Shown: positions 44,494 through 54,912, counted from the first letter of the stretch. The stretch is 64,000 nt of DNA from Coprococcus sp. (GCA_016296785.1 JAEDHX010000002.1:16867-80866); one strand, 5' to 3'. Notes: a model not told the origin generated them from the sequence alone. Made by a program: numbers and translations.

Positions 44494-47457
44494 TTACTGT
44501 TGAGAATCAGAACCTTCCTCAGAGCTTGGATCTTCAGTAGGCTTTGTAGTCGGTTCTGTTGTAACCTCTGTAGGAGTTTCTGTTGTAGGCTCTGTAGGAG
44601 GCTCCGTAGGAGGTTCTTCTGTTGTATTCTCTGTAGTAGATTCAGTTGTTGTCTGTGTAGTCGGCTCTGAATCCTGCAAGAATGTTACGCTAATTGTATG
44701 GTCTGAATTTACCTTAGAGAACTTATAGCTTGATACCGGACCTATTGAAACACCATCAACAGATACATCAGCTATAGAATATCCCTTGTTTGCTGTAATA
44801 TAGAAGGTTACGGATTCACCCTTTTTAACCTTTGTTGATGGTGAGATAGAACCGCCATCACCATTTACCATTGAGGTAATTGTGAATTTCTTCTTCTTGC
44901 CATCTCCATCGTCATCATCGTCATCCTCGCCATCGTCCGGATGAAGATCACATTCGATCTCAAGGACATCCTGTCCATATGAGAAGTCAGCACCATCAAT
45001 AATTATCTCATTATTATCACCTACAACATAAGTATAGGTTGTTGTTTCAGGACATTTCTTGGTTGCCTTCTTATGAGACTCGTTACATATTGTTATTCTT
45101 GTTACACCATGACATGCTTCTGTAGGTACGGTACCCTTTGCAAAATACTCTGAATGTGTCTTCTCACAGTCCTCAGTAGGAAGAAGTCCGGAGTCATCAC
45201 ATACAGTAGCAACAACAATTCCATCAGGCATCTCAAATGTCTTTGATGTATCAAGACCCTTTGCTTCGGTAATACCATCCATTATCTGACGCCATAGCTT
45301 CATCTTAAGGCTTCCCGGGTCATAGCTTGTATTTAAGTCATAACCAATCCAGATAGAAGCTGTGTAATATGGATTGAAACCACAGAACCATGCATCGTAG
45401 TTGCTTGATGTAGTACCTGTCTTACCTGCTGTATACATACCAAGAGTAGAATTAGCAGCATAACCTGTACCGCTTGTTACAACGTCTCTCATGGCATCAG
45501 TAAGAAGCCATGCATTCTGAGGAGATATAACCTGTGTTTCCTCAGGTCTTCTGTTATCTATTAATAGATTGCCATCATGATCATATACCTCAGTATAGAA
45601 GACCGGTTTAATATAATTTCCTTCGTTAGCAATAGTAGCATAAGCTGCTGTAATTTCAAGATTTGTAACACCGTTTGTAAGACCACCAAGTGCCATAGAC
45701 TGGTTAATGTCTGATTCAATAAGACCATCTTCAGCAGTCTGTTTTTCAACAAGTGTTGTAAATCCAAGCTTAAGAAGATAATCATATGCAAGCTCAGGAG
45801 TAACATCGGTAATAGTCTTAACAGTAATAATATTCATTGAATCTCTGATAGCATCTCTAATTGTACTTGGACCTCTGTATCCTCCGTACCAGTTAAATAC
45901 CTGATTGCCATTTCTATAGAAATATGGGGCATCATCATATGTTGTTGCAAGACTCATGCCGCATCCGTCAAGTCCCGGAAGAAATGCTGCAAGTACCTTA
46001 AAGGTTGAACCCGGCTGTCTTGTTGCCTCAGTAGCTCTGTTAAAGGATCTGTTCTCAGTCTTTTCACCACGTCCGCCAACAATTGCTTTAACCTGACCGG
46101 TTTCCTGATCTATTACAGAAAATGAAACCTGTGGCTGAACAACAAGCTTAAAGCTTTCAAGAAGTACCTCATCACCTGTCTCGGCTACCATAGCATCTCT
46201 ATAAGTATTAGCACATTCGCGGGCATCTTCCTCAGTACTAAATATTGGCTTAAAATTCGATTGACCCTGAACATTCTTATACCATGACTCAAGCATGTTA
46301 ATACTGTAGTTTGTTTCCTGTCCGGTTGCACTTCTAAGAGTAAGTGCATAGTTGAGCTGGTATCTAGGTGTTGGATAGTTTGAATCATCATTTAACACGT
46401 CGTCGCAGATTTTCTGAATCTCTTCATCCTGACAAATAATAACCTTAAGTCCACCTGACCATATAAGATTATCTACTTCGTCATCTGAATAACCAAGTGC
46501 TGATAAATCATCCTGAAGCTGGTTAATTACTTCATCAGTATAGAATGAATTAACATCCTTAGGACCTTCACGTCTCTGTGATGAGAGAGAAGCTATACGA
46601 CTATATACATCATCAGCAAGAGCCTCGTCGTATTGTGCCTGAGTAATATATTCCTGCTCGAGCATCTTATCAAGAACATCAAGTCTACGCTTAGCATTCC
46701 ATTCAGGATATATGATTGGATCATATTGTGATGGATTCTGAGGAATAGCAGCAAGCACTGCACATTCTGATATAGTAAGCTTATTTAGAGGCTTATTAAA
46801 ATAGTATTCAGAAGCTGTCTGGATACCTGAACAACCCTGTCCAAGATAGATAGTATTAAGATAGTACTCAACAATTTGTTCCTTGCTAAGCTTCTTCTCC
46901 ATCTCGATTGCAAGGAACTGTTCCTGAATCTTACGCTCAAGCTTATCCATAAAGGTTGTCTCATTAAGACCTACCTCGTATATGTTATTCTTAATCAGCT
47001 GCTGTGTAAGTGTACTTGCACCCTCGTCAAATTCACGGTTCTTAATACCCTGAACAAATGCTCTTGCAATACCCTTAACATCGATACCGTTGTGTTCCCA
47101 GAAACGCATATCTTCTATAGCGATATAAGCATTTATAAGGTCCTTTGGAATACTGTTGTAATAAACATATTCTCTGTTAGAATCGAAGTTAGCAAGTGTT
47201 GTAACCTCTTTACCATCCTGCGTATAAAGTGTTGTTTTGTAACCCGTAGGAATAAGTGAATTAGTATTGATATTAGGTGTATCATCAAGAATACCCTTTA
47301 ATGCTCCAAAGCCTGTACCTGCAAGAAGTACAACAAATGCAAGCATTATTACCAGAATTGATTTAAATATTGATATTGATAATTTACGTTTGTTACGAGG
47401 CCCCTTAGATACAAGCTCAGCCTGTGTCTTTGCGACGCCCTTTCTACTAAAATCCAT
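44494..47457 (-). CDS. Class A penicillin-binding protein with InlB-type repeat domain
   Basis: A 987-aa bifunctional glycosyltransferase/transpeptidase. A cytosolic tail and helix (about 28-50) lead to the GT51 domain with the catalytic Glu in AIEDMRFWEHNG (Glu115) and EGASTLTQQL. The transpeptidase domain has SxxK at Ser484-Lys487 (GSTFK), a DSMN motif and KTGTTSSNYDAWF. After it come an acidic Asp/Gly linker, a domain resembling divergent InlB B-repeats (FTITSMVNGDGGSISPS through DHTISVTF), and a Thr/Glu/Pro-rich tail. The repeat-like domain is unusual in a PBP1 and may bind the wall or a partner. GGAGGA precedes the start. Confidence 0.93.
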   Translation of the reverse strand: MDFSRKGVAKTQAELVSKGPRNKRKLSISIFKSILVIMLAFVVLLAGTGFGALKGILDDTPNINTNSLIPTGYKTTLYTQDGKEVTTLANFDSNREYVYYNSIPKDLINAYIAIEDMRFWEHNGIDVKGIARAFVQGIKNREFDEGASTLTQQLIKNNIYEVGLNETTFMDKLERKIQEQFLAIEMEKKLSKEQIVEYYLNTIYLGQGCSGIQTASEYYFNKPLNKLTISECAVLAAIPQNPSQYDPIIYPEWNAKRRLDVLDKMLEQEYITQAQYDEALADDVYSRIASLSSQRREGPKDVNSFYTDEVINQLQDDLSALGYSDDEVDNLIWSGGLKVIICQDEEIQKICDDVLNDDSNYPTPRYQLNYALTLRSATGQETNYSINMLESWYKNVQGQSNFKPIFSTEEDARECANTYRDAMVAETGDEVLLESFKLVVQPQVSFSVIDQETGQVKAIVGGRGEKTENRSFNRATEATRQPGSTFKVLAAFLPGLDGCGMSLATTYDDAPYFYRNGNQVFNWYGGYRGPSTIRDAIRDSMNIITVKTITDVTPELAYDYLLKLGFTTLVEKQTAEDGLIESDINQSMALGGLTNGVTNLEITAAYATIANEGNYIKPVFYTEVYDHDGNLLIDNRRPEETQVISPQNAWLLTDAMRDVVTSGTGYAANSTLGMYTAGKTGTTSSNYDAWFCGFNPYYTASIWIGYDLNTSYDPGSLKMKLWRQIMDGITEAKGLDTSKTFEMPDGIVVATVCDDSGLLPTEDCEKTHSEYFAKGTVPTEACHGVTRITICNESHKKATKKCPETTTYTYVVGDNNEIIIDGADFSYGQDVLEIECDLHPDDGEDDDDDDGDGKKKKFTITSMVNGDGGSISPSTKVKKGESVTFYITANKGYSIADVSVDGVSIGPVSSYKFSKVNSDHTISVTFLQDSEPTTQTTTESTTENTTEEPPTEPPTEPTTETPTEVTTEPTTKPTEDPSSEEGSDSQQ

Positions 47458-47821
47458 TATTATCCTCCTTAATATATATACAAAAGTATTATAAACATAA
47501 TTATATTGTATGTACGCATAAGCGATTTACAATTCATGTTATTATATCAAATATGAATGTAATAATAAAGTAGATTTTTTAATGTATAATAAAAATTCAC
47601 ATTTATTAAGAACATAAAATGCTGTACTAATTGAAGAAAGATTTGTTACAATGATAATAAAATATCATCATGTTCATCATGTTACTATATTTATTATAGT
47701 CATGATAAGACAAACATATATTTATTATAGTCATGATAAACATCATACATTCAGGAATGCATTTACCTTTCCTGCAAAATAATTGTTATAGGGTTTGTTG
47801 ATATTACAAGGAGGAAGAAAT
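47458..47821. other. 364-bp divergent intergenic region with direct repeats
   Basis: AT-rich spacer between the minus-strand PBP gene and the plus-strand 103-aa gene. On the minus strand TTGTAA and TACAAT with 16 bp between them (about 47507-47534) could be a promoter for the PBP. Two 23-bp direct repeats lie at 47686-47739, and TCATCATG motifs lie just upstream of them. No reading frame or RNA gene is evident. Confidence 0.6.
47686..47739. repeat. Pair of 23-bp direct repeats
   Basis: Identical copies at 47686-47708 and 47717-47739, 31 bp apart from start to start (about three helical turns), with an 8-bp spacer. Each ends in CATGATAA, and the inverted motif ATCATG occurs twice just upstream. 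This could be a regulator binding array. It is not a CRISPR. Confidence 0.85.
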
Positions 47822-48133
47822 ATGTTTGCATCAATAGAAGAAGCAATTGAATACTGGAAGGATGATCTTTCGTATGTTGAGGACGCACAGGTGGTAGGCT
47901 ATGAAGGCGGCTATCCTATTGTTGAATTTACAATAAAGGAAGCTTGTAGGGATCTTGTTAAGGATAAGAAGAAATTTGCGCGAATAGTAAGAAGCTCCGA
48001 GATGGAGGGCGGCATTGAGGTTGGAGTATCCACCTGCTTTTATCAGACAGCCTCGCTTGAATGGAATCCACCGATTATGAGGATATGCGGGTATCCTGAG
48101 GTGATAAATCGAATATTAAAAAAGGTTATGTAG
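47822..48133 (+). CDS. 103-aa protein of unknown function
   Basis: A soluble, mixed alpha/beta protein (MFASIEEAIEYWKDDLSYVE...). The start is secured by AAGGAGG 7-8 nt upstream of ATG 47822. It contains a charged middle (KDKKKFARIVRSSEMEGG) and an aromatic stretch (CFYQTASLEWNPP). I recognise no family. It lies directly before gpr, so a sporulation link is possible but unproven. Confidence 0.75.
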   Translation: MFASIEEAIEYWKDDLSYVEDAQVVGYEGGYPIVEFTIKEACRDLVKDKKKFARIVRSSEMEGGIEVGVSTCFYQTASLEWNPPIMRICGYPEVINRILKKVM

Positions 48134-48193
48134 ATTTATACGGATAATTTTAACTGTTCATATACATAATAGTTAATAGAATGGAGGATGTAT

Positions 48194-49099
48194 ATGAACA
48201 GAAATATCAGAACTGACCTTGCAATAGAGCTTAGGGAGAATTATGAGTCTGACAGCGCTATTGAAGGTGTAGATATTAAAACAATTATTAATGAAGATAA
48301 CAGTATAAAGACAACAATAATTGATGTGTTAGATGATAATGGTGTTAATAAGCTTGGTAAGCCTGTAGGAACGTATATTACAATTGAATGTACGGAGCTT
48401 AATGAATATGATGAAGGAATTCATGAACCGCTTATTAAAGAGCTGGCATCACAGATTAGAACACTTATTAAAGATGCACGCTCTATTCTTGTTGCAGGGC
48501 TTGGTAACAGAAGTGTTACGCCGGATAGCTTAGGTCCTCTTGTTGTTGATAATCTTATGATAACAAGACATTTATCCATTGAATATCAAACAGACAATAA
48601 TTTGATCATTAGTGCTATATGTCCGGGAGTTATGGCACAAACAGGAATTGAGACAGTTGAGATATTAAAGGGAATATGTCAAAATATTGAGGTGGATGCA
48701 CTTATTGTAATTGATGCGTTAGCAGCAAGAAGCAGCAAGAGACTTAATAAGACAATACAGCTTACAGATACCGGTATCAGTCCCGGCTCAGGAGTAGGTA
48801 ACAATAGGAAGATGATAACAAAGGATAATATGGAATTGCCTGTAGTTGCAATTGGTGTGCCAACAGTAATATCAGTACCGTCACTTGTTGATGATTCGAT
48901 GGATTTAATTGCTGATGCCTTTAACCAAAAGTATGGCAAAGAAATTATGAAGGAGTTTACTGATGAACAAAGATATGATTTGGCATGCAGCCTTGTAGAG
49001 CCTGAGCTTGTAGATATGTTTGTTACACCAAAGAATATAGATGAACTTGTAAAAAGAATTAGCTTCACAATATCCGAAGCAATAAATAGTATTATTTGA
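48194..49099 (+). CDS. gpr: Germination protease GPR
   Basis: GPR is the aspartic-type protease that degrades small acid-soluble spore proteins at germination; it is made in the forespore as a zymogen. From ATG 48194 (GGAGG 6 nt upstream) the protein has 301 residues. RTDLAIE at the start is the conserved pro-region boundary. VAGLGNRSVTPDSLGPLVVDNL and the metal-binding-like stretch around VDALIVIDALAARSSKRL are family hallmarks. The pro-peptide is only about 5-7 residues, shorter than in Bacillus. gpr-spoIIP-lepA-hemW is a conserved order in Firmicutes. Confidence 0.94.
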   Translation: MNRNIRTDLAIELRENYESDSAIEGVDIKTIINEDNSIKTTIIDVLDDNGVNKLGKPVGTYITIECTELNEYDEGIHEPLIKELASQIRTLIKDARSILVAGLGNRSVTPDSLGPLVVDNLMITRHLSIEYQTDNNLIISAICPGVMAQTGIETVEILKGICQNIEVDALIVIDALAARSSKRLNKTIQLTDTGISPGSGVGNNRKMITKDNMELPVVAIGVPTVISVPSLVDDSMDLIADAFNQKYGKEIMKEFTDEQRYDLACSLVEPELVDMFVTPKNIDELVKRISFTISEAINSII

Positions 49100-49122
49100 T
49101 TTTGTGCTTCATATAATAATAT

Positions 49123-50337
49123 ATGAATAAGAATTATATTAATAAAGATGTTAATATGGCCCAAAAAAAGGTTGAAAGAAAAATCAATATTCTATTTATA
49201 TGGATAATAGTAGTATTTGTTGCTTGGTTCATAAAAAGTGATAATAATTTTACTGATGTGCTAAAGGAGCTTTTTTTCAGGCTTTTATATGCTGAAAAAG
49301 GTTATAATAGCAATATAATTGATGATGATATTGATGATTATGCAATAGAGGCAGATTTATATGAGCATGCAGATATATGGTCTGAGCAGGTATATATTTA
49401 TTGTACTAATAATCCTGAAGATGATTCTCAATATGCATCTGATAATGAAGCTTTAAAAGATACTAATGTTGATGTGAATGATTCAGATAATACAAATGAG
49501 CAAAATAGCCGGCCATTGATAGATTCAGATGATGAAGAGTATATAACTGCAATGGCCGGCTGTTTGTCTTTCGAGAATAGTATTCTGACAGATTTTGATT
49601 TAATAAAGACGAGCTATTATGTAGTTGATGCTTCTACATATGTATATCCTGAGGAGCTGGATGGTAAGCAGCTATCTGAGATGGATTTAACAATCGACAC
49701 ATCAGGCGATGATTATAAGATACTTATTTACCATACACACAGTACTGAGTGCTATGCCGATTCTAAGGCCGGAGAACGCTCAGACACAGTAGTTGGTGTT
49801 GGTGATTATCTTGCAGAGCTTTTATCAGACAAATATGGGGTAAAGGTCCTGCATGATGATACGTCCTACGATATTGTAGATGGTGAACTAGACAGAAGCG
49901 CGGCATATGATTATGCAAGACAGTCAGTAATAGAGCTTCTAAATAAATATCCCAGCATAGAGGTTGTTATTGATTTACATAGGGATGGTGTTCCGGAGAA
50001 TGCACATCTTGTAACTGAAGTGAATGGCAAGCAGACTGCCCAGCTTATGTTTCTAAATGGAATGAGCAGGCTTAGCAAGAATGGTGACATTGAATATCTG
50101 CCAAATGAAAATAAAACATATAATATGGCATTTGCCCTCCAGTTATATCTTACGGCAAGAGCAAATTACGATAATCTGATGAGACGTATATACCTTAGAG
50201 GCTACAGATATAATCTTGACCTTGCTAAACGCTCTTTGCTTGTTGAGGTTGGCGGGCAGACAAATACTGTTCTTGAAGCAAAGAATGCTATGGAACCGCT
50301 TGCTGCAATTATATATAAAGTATTGAGTGGAAAATAA
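49123..50337 (+). CDS. spoIIP: Stage II sporulation protein SpoIIP
   Basis: SpoIIP is an amidase/endopeptidase that thins septal peptidoglycan for engulfment, working with SpoIID and SpoIIM. The 404-aa protein has one N-terminal helix (about 23-40), an acidic linker and a C-terminal amidase domain. The metal/active-site pattern is YHTHSTECY, then VIDLHRDGV, and a final VEVGGQTNT. No strong ribosome binding site is seen; ATG 49156 is an alternative start. Its position after gpr matches other clostridia. Confidence 0.94.
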   Translation: MNKNYINKDVNMAQKKVERKINILFIWIIVVFVAWFIKSDNNFTDVLKELFFRLLYAEKGYNSNIIDDDIDDYAIEADLYEHADIWSEQVYIYCTNNPEDDSQYASDNEALKDTNVDVNDSDNTNEQNSRPLIDSDDEEYITAMAGCLSFENSILTDFDLIKTSYYVVDASTYVYPEELDGKQLSEMDLTIDTSGDDYKILIYHTHSTECYADSKAGERSDTVVGVGDYLAELLSDKYGVKVLHDDTSYDIVDGELDRSAAYDYARQSVIELLNKYPSIEVVIDLHRDGVPENAHLVTEVNGKQTAQLMFLNGMSRLSKNGDIEYLPNENKTYNMAFALQLYLTARANYDNLMRRIYLRGYRYNLDLAKRSLLVEVGGQTNTVLEAKNAMEPLAAIIYKVLSGK

Positions 50338-50392
50338 CAATATGCTATAATGGTTGTTGCTTAACTTTTAGGAAGAAGATTGGAGATTGCAG

Positions 50393-52207
50393 ATGGCTCA
50401 TATAGATCAGTCAAAGATAAGAAATTTTTGTATAATAGCACATATTGATCATGGCAAATCAACGCTTGCAGACAGAATTATTGAGAAGACGGGAACACTT
50501 ACAAGCAGAGAAATGCAGAATCAGGTTCTAGATAACATGGAGCTTGAGAGGGAGAGAGGAATTACAATAAAGGCACAAAGTGTGCGTATTATATATACAG
50601 CTAAGGACGGAGAAGAGTATATCTTCAACCTGATTGATACACCGGGCCATGTTGATTTCAATTATGAAGTATCAAGAAGTCTTGCTGCATGCGAGGGTGC
50701 GGTTCTTGTCGTAGATGCTGCACAGGGTATTGAAGCACAGACTCTTGCTAATGTATATCTTGCCATAGATCATAACCTTGATGTTATGCCTGTAATCAAT
50801 AAGATAGATCTGCCATCAGCAGATCCGGACCGAGTGGTAAATGAAATAGAGGATGTTATTGGTATAGAGGCAATGGACGCACCAAGAATATCGGCGAAGA
50901 ATGGTATTAATATCGAAGAGGTGCTTGAGCAGATAGTTGCAAAGATTCCTGCACCTGATGGTGATCCGGAGAAACCTCTTAAGGCGTTAATATTTGACAG
51001 CTTATATGATTCATATAAGGGAGTTATTATTTTCTGCAGGTTATTTGATGGCTGCGTTAAGAAGGGGACAACCATACAGATGATGGCAACAGGTGCATTT
51101 GCTGATGTTGTTGAGGTAGGAATATTTGGAGCGGGAAGATTTGTTCCTTGTGAAGAGCTGTCTGCCGGTATGGTAGGTTATATTACTGCAAGTCTTAAGA
51201 ATGTTAAGGATACTACTGTAGGAGATACTGTAACGGACTATAATAATCCATGCGAGGAAGCACTTCCGGGATATAAGAAGGCACAGCCGATGGTATATTG
51301 TGGTATGTATCCTGCAGATGGAGCAAAATATCCTGATTTAAGAGATGCACTTGAGAAGCTTCAGCTTAATGATGCATCACTTAGCTTTGAGCCTGAAACA
51401 TCTATAGCACTTGGCTTTGGTTTCAGATGCGGATTCTTAGGACTCCTTCATCTTGAGATAATTCAGGAGAGATTAGAGAGAGAATTTAACCTTGATCTTG
51501 TTACAACAGCACCCGGAGTTGTATATAGAGTTCATACAACTGACGGAAAGATGATTGAACTTACAAATCCATCAAATCTGCCGGATCCTTCTAATATAGA
51601 TTATATGGAGGAGCCATTTGTGTCAGCAGAGATAATGGTAACAACAGAATATGTAGGCGCTATTATGCAGCTGTGTCAGGAAAGACGTGGCGTGTATATT
51701 AGCATGGAATATATGGAAGAGACGAGAGCACTGTTAAAGTACGAGCTCCCGCTAAATGAGATAATATATGATTTCTTTGATGCATTAAAGTCACGCTCTA
51801 GAGGATATGCATCCTTTGATTATGAGATGAAGGGCTATGTGCGTTCTGATTTAGTTAAGCTTGATATATTGATTAATAAGGAAGAGGTAGATGCATTGTC
51901 GTTTATTCTTCACCAGGATACAGCTTATGAGCGCGGAAGAAAGATGTGTGAAAAGCTTAAGGGTGAGATACCAAGACATTTGTTTGAGATTCCTATTCAG
52001 GCGGCGATTGGTAATAAGGTAATTGCAAGAGAGACTGTTAAAGCAATGAGAAAGGACGTTCTTGCGAAGTGTTATGGTGGAGATATTACAAGAAAACGTA
52101 AGCTTCTTGAGAAACAAAAGGAAGGAAAGAAGCGTATGAGACAGATTGGTAATGTTGATATTCCGCAGAAAGCATTTATGTCCGTATTAAAGCTTGATGA
52201 AGAATAA
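50393..52207 (+). CDS. lepA: Elongation factor 4 (LepA)
   Basis: A 604-aa translational GTPase that back-translocates or remodels stalled ribosomes. The G1 motif AHIDHGKST lies at 16-24, followed by [20 protein letters not shown] and [10 protein letters not shown]. The C-terminal part carries the LepA-specific end [25 protein letters not shown] start at ATG 50393; TTG 50387 is in frame upstream. A terminator hairpin follows. Confidence 0.97.
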   Translation: MAHIDQSKIRNFCIIAHIDHGKSTLADRIIEKTGTLTSREMQNQVLDNMELERERGITIKAQSVRIIYTAKDGEEYIFNLIDTPGHVDFNYEVSRSLAACEGAVLVVDAAQGIEAQTLANVYLAIDHNLDVMPVINKIDLPSADPDRVVNEIEDVIGIEAMDAPRISAKNGINIEEVLEQIVAKIPAPDGDPEKPLKALIFDSLYDSYKGVIIFCRLFDGCVKKGTTIQMMATGAFADVVEVGIFGAGRFVPCEELSAGMVGYITASLKNVKDTTVGDTVTDYNNPCEEALPGYKKAQPMVYCGMYPADGAKYPDLRDALEKLQLNDASLSFEPETSIALGFGFRCGFLGLLHLEIIQERLEREFNLDLVTTAPGVVYRVHTTDGKMIELTNPSNLPDPSNIDYMEEPFVSAEIMVTTEYVGAIMQLCQERRGVYISMEYMEETRALLKYELPLNEIIYDFFDALKSRSRGYASFDYEMKGYVRSDLVKLDILINKEEVDALSFILHQDTAYERGRKMCEKLKGEIPRHLFEIPIQAAIGNKVIARETVKAMRKDVLAKCYGGDITRKRKLLEKQKEGKKRMRQIGNVDIPQKAFMSVLKLDEE

Positions 52208-52220
52208 GAGGCAAATAATT

Positions 52221-52250
52221 ATCCCACTGTCTTTTGGCAGTGGGATTTTG
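52221..52250 (+). terminator. Intrinsic terminator after lepA
   Basis: ATCCCACTG (52221-52229) pairs perfectly with CAGTGGGAT (52238-52246), with two more pairs inside and a TTTT loop, then T4. It is a strong stem of 11 bp including one wobble. Confidence 0.85.
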
Positions 52251-52309
52251 TCATTTATGAGACTGTTAATATGTGAAGCTGTTTGTATTGTATTTGTAAG
52301 GAGAGGCAT

Positions 52310-53464
52310 ATGAAGAAACTAAGCTTATATGTTCATATTCCCTTTTGCATAAAGAAATGCAACTATTGCGATTTTTTATCCTATAGTGTTGGCAGGGATT
52401 GCATAGAGGGATATGGTGTATACAGGAAGAAATACATAGATGCATTATGCAATGAGATAAGGAGCTACAAGTATATATCTAAGGATTATATTATTGATAC
52501 AATATTTATTGGCGGAGGGACTCCTTCTGTACTTTTGCCTGGTGATATATCACGTATTGTTCTTACGATTAAAGAGGTATTTGATATATCAGGCGATGTC
52601 GAGATTACTATTGAGGCTAATCCCGGCACTCTTTCAAGAAAGAAGGCAGAAGAATATATAAGCTGTGGCATAAACAGATTGAGTATCGGGCTTCAGTCAG
52701 CAAATGATAATGAGCTTAGAATGCTCGGAAGAGTACATAATTATGACCAGTTTGTTGCTTCCTTTGATATTGCAAGGCAGGCAGGCTTTAGAAATATTAA
52801 TATTGATATTATGTCAGCACTTCCAATGCAGGATATTCATTCATATCTTGACACTCTAGAGAAGGTATTAAAATGCAGACCTGAGCATATTTCCTCATAT
52901 AGTCTTATTATTGAGGAGGGAACGCCTATTTCTCTTGACGAAGAATTGCTGCAAAGCCTTCCTGATGAGGATGCTGAAAGGAAGCTTTATGAGGCTACAG
53001 ACAAGGTATTGTCACTTTCAGGATATAACAGATATGAGATATCGAATTATGCTAAAAAGGGATTTGAATGCAGGCATAATATGGTTTATTGGACTCTTAA
53101 GGAATATATAGGTCTTGGCATAGGTGCTTCGTCATTTTTTAAGAAGCGAAGGTTTTGTAACACAAAGGATATTAATACATATATAAACTGTGAAGATAGC
53201 TTTGATAAGATTAGAAATGTTGACGAGGAGCTTAATTCAGACAGACTTATGGAGGAATATATGTTTCTCGGACTTCGCATGGCGAAGGGAGTCAGCGCAG
53301 CTTCATTTAATGATTATTTTTCTCGTTCAATATATGATATATATGGTGATGTCATAGGCAAATATGTTAATAGCGGTCATATGACAGATTCAGGTGGCAT
53401 AATAAGTCTTACAAATAAGGGAATTGACGTAAGTAATGTTATTTTAGCAGATTTTCTGCTATAG
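52310..53464 (+). CDS. hemW: Radical SAM heme chaperone HemW
   Basis: A 384-aa radical SAM protein. The cluster-binding cysteines are Cys13, Cys17 and Cys20 in CIKKCNYCDF, directly after the YVHIPF start. FIGGGTPSVL, EANPGTL and RLSIGLQSAND are further HemW/HemN marks. HemW inserts heme into respiratory enzymes; it is often misnamed coproporphyrinogen oxidase. AAGGAGAGG sets the start at ATG 52310. In most Firmicutes hrcA follows; here two ABC genes intervene. Confidence 0.94.
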   Translation: MKKLSLYVHIPFCIKKCNYCDFLSYSVGRDCIEGYGVYRKKYIDALCNEIRSYKYISKDYIIDTIFIGGGTPSVLLPGDISRIVLTIKEVFDISGDVEITIEANPGTLSRKKAEEYISCGINRLSIGLQSANDNELRMLGRVHNYDQFVASFDIARQAGFRNINIDIMSALPMQDIHSYLDTLEKVLKCRPEHISSYSLIIEEGTPISLDEELLQSLPDEDAERKLYEATDKVLSLSGYNRYEISNYAKKGFECRHNMVYWTLKEYIGLGIGASSFFKKRRFCNTKDINTYINCEDSFDKIRNVDEELNSDRLMEEYMFLGLRMAKGVSAASFNDYFSRSIYDIYGDVIGKYVNSGHMTDSGGIISLTNKGIDVSNVILADFLL

Positions 53465-53485
53465 CTTGATAAATGGGTGATAGAG

Positions 53486-54082
53486 ATGGATAAGATTGTC
53501 AGCTTGAAGGATATATCCTTCAAATATGAAAAAAAATACATATTTCAGAACGTATCCTTTAATGTAAACAGGGGAGATATCTTTGGTATATCAGGAGCAA
53601 ATGGCACCGGTAAGAGCACACTTCTTAATATAATAGGAGGATATCTGCCGGGCTATGAGGGGCATATCAGCTATGAAACTGACAGATATAGTATGGGAAG
53701 TATGGTTGGAGGCGCTTCAATATATGAAGATATGACTGTTGCTGATAATATACAGATGGTAAACCGTATGCACAAGGGAAAGGGAGCATTTGTCGATGAA
53801 AGCTTATATGAGATAACCGGTCTTATGCGCTATGAGAAGAAGAGAGCATCAAAGCTTTCTCTCGGCAATAAGCAAATGCTGGCACTATCTATGACTGCAG
53901 GCAATGAATTGCAGCTTTTGCTGATGGATGAACCATTTAACGGAATAGACCCTGTCCATAAGACGCTAATAATTAAGTACCTAAAAAAACGTGCTGAGGA
54001 AGGACTTACAATTATTATGACAAGTCATATTAAGGGTGATTTGTCACTTATGTGTAATGAGATATATAATATGGGAGAATAG
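53486..54082 (+). CDS. Small ABC transporter ATP-binding protein
   Basis: A compact 198-aa ATPase with Walker A GANGTGKST, signature LSLGNKQML, Walker B LLLMDEPFNGID and H-loop TSHI. The missing C-terminal extension and the single six-helix partner suggest a bacitracin/lantibiotic-immunity-like or peptide exporter. GGGTGAT lies shortly before ATG 53486; GTG 53477 is in frame. It ends one codon ahead of the permease. Confidence 0.9.
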   Translation: MDKIVSLKDISFKYEKKYIFQNVSFNVNRGDIFGISGANGTGKSTLLNIIGGYLPGYEGHISYETDRYSMGSMVGGASIYEDMTVADNIQMVNRMHKGKGAFVDESLYEITGLMRYEKKRASKLSLGNKQMLALSMTAGNELQLLLMDEPFNGIDPVHKTLIIKYLKKRAEEGLTIIMTSHIKGDLSLMCNEIYNMGE

Positions 54083-54084
54083 TG

Positions 54085-54912
54085 ATGAACGTTATTAGAG
54101 CTGAATTATACAGATATAGAAAGAGTATATATGGTAAAGCGGCAATGGCAATTGTAATTGTTATTGCTATTGGTGTAATATGTCTGCTTAATTATGCCAA
54201 TAAGAGTATTGATTCATCGCTTCTGCTATACCTTGGCTTTGACAAGTCTGATATTACATCCATAAATGCACTTGCCGGCAGGTGGACCATTATATATCCT
54301 GCTACATCAGCTGTTGATATAATAATGCTTATTACAGGTATATGTGTTGTTATGCATATATGCAGTGATTATGAGCAAAGGACAATACGCTTTGAACATC
54401 AAAGCATAGGCACAAGGGCAGGCTGTTATATGTCAAGAGTAGCTGCAGCAACAATATATATGGTAGCAGTATATTTGATTTACTTAGCGATTTCATTTTT
54501 ACTTTCCTTATTCCTGTCAGATAACAGGGAGATATATAAAAACATTAAGCAGGAGGGGCTTGATGCATCACAAATTGGAACTGCGATATTAATGATAATT
54601 TCTGAAATGATAATAATATCAGGTTTTGCTTCACTTATATTATTCTTGTGCGAAATAATAACTAACCAGATTATTGCAATTGCGTCATTTTTTATATTGG
54701 TAATTGCTATTACTCCCGGAATTAATATAATATCCGGCTTTCTTTCAGAAGCATTTAATACTGAGAATGTATGGATAATTAATATGCTTACAGCATATAG
54801 TGATGGTGTTATTTCTTTTGGCAAAGTCATATTACTTACAGTGATAGGGCTTATCTATTTTGCTGTGTTTTCATTTGCAGGCTTTTCCCTATATAAACGA
54901 AGAAAATTATAA
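54085..54912 (+). CDS. ABC-2-like membrane subunit
   Basis: A 275-aa membrane protein with about six helices (near 18-36, 75-93, 112-140, 160-185, 190-212, 240-265), typical of the permeases that pair with small ABC ATPases. GGGAG sits 8 nt before ATG 54085. The substrate is unknown. Together with the ATPase it sits between hemW and hrcA, where other Firmicutes have no gene, so it is likely a late insertion. Confidence 0.85.
   Translation: MNVIRAELYRYRKSIYGKAAMAIVIVIAIGVICLLNYANKSIDSSLLLYLGFDKSDITSINALAGRWTIIYPATSAVDIIMLITGICVVMHICSDYEQRTIRFEHQSIGTRAGCYMSRVAAATIYMVAVYLIYLAISFLLSLFLSDNREIYKNIKQEGLDASQIGTAILMIISEMIIISGFASLILFLCEIITNQIIAIASFFILVIAITPGINIISGFLSEAFNTENVWIINMLTAYSDGVISFGKVILLTVIGLIYFAVFSFAGFSLYKRRKL

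Noticed and set aside
47686..47739. Repeat pair as a CRISPR remnant
   Set aside because: Only two copies with an 8-bp spacer, no cas genes and no spacer-length units.
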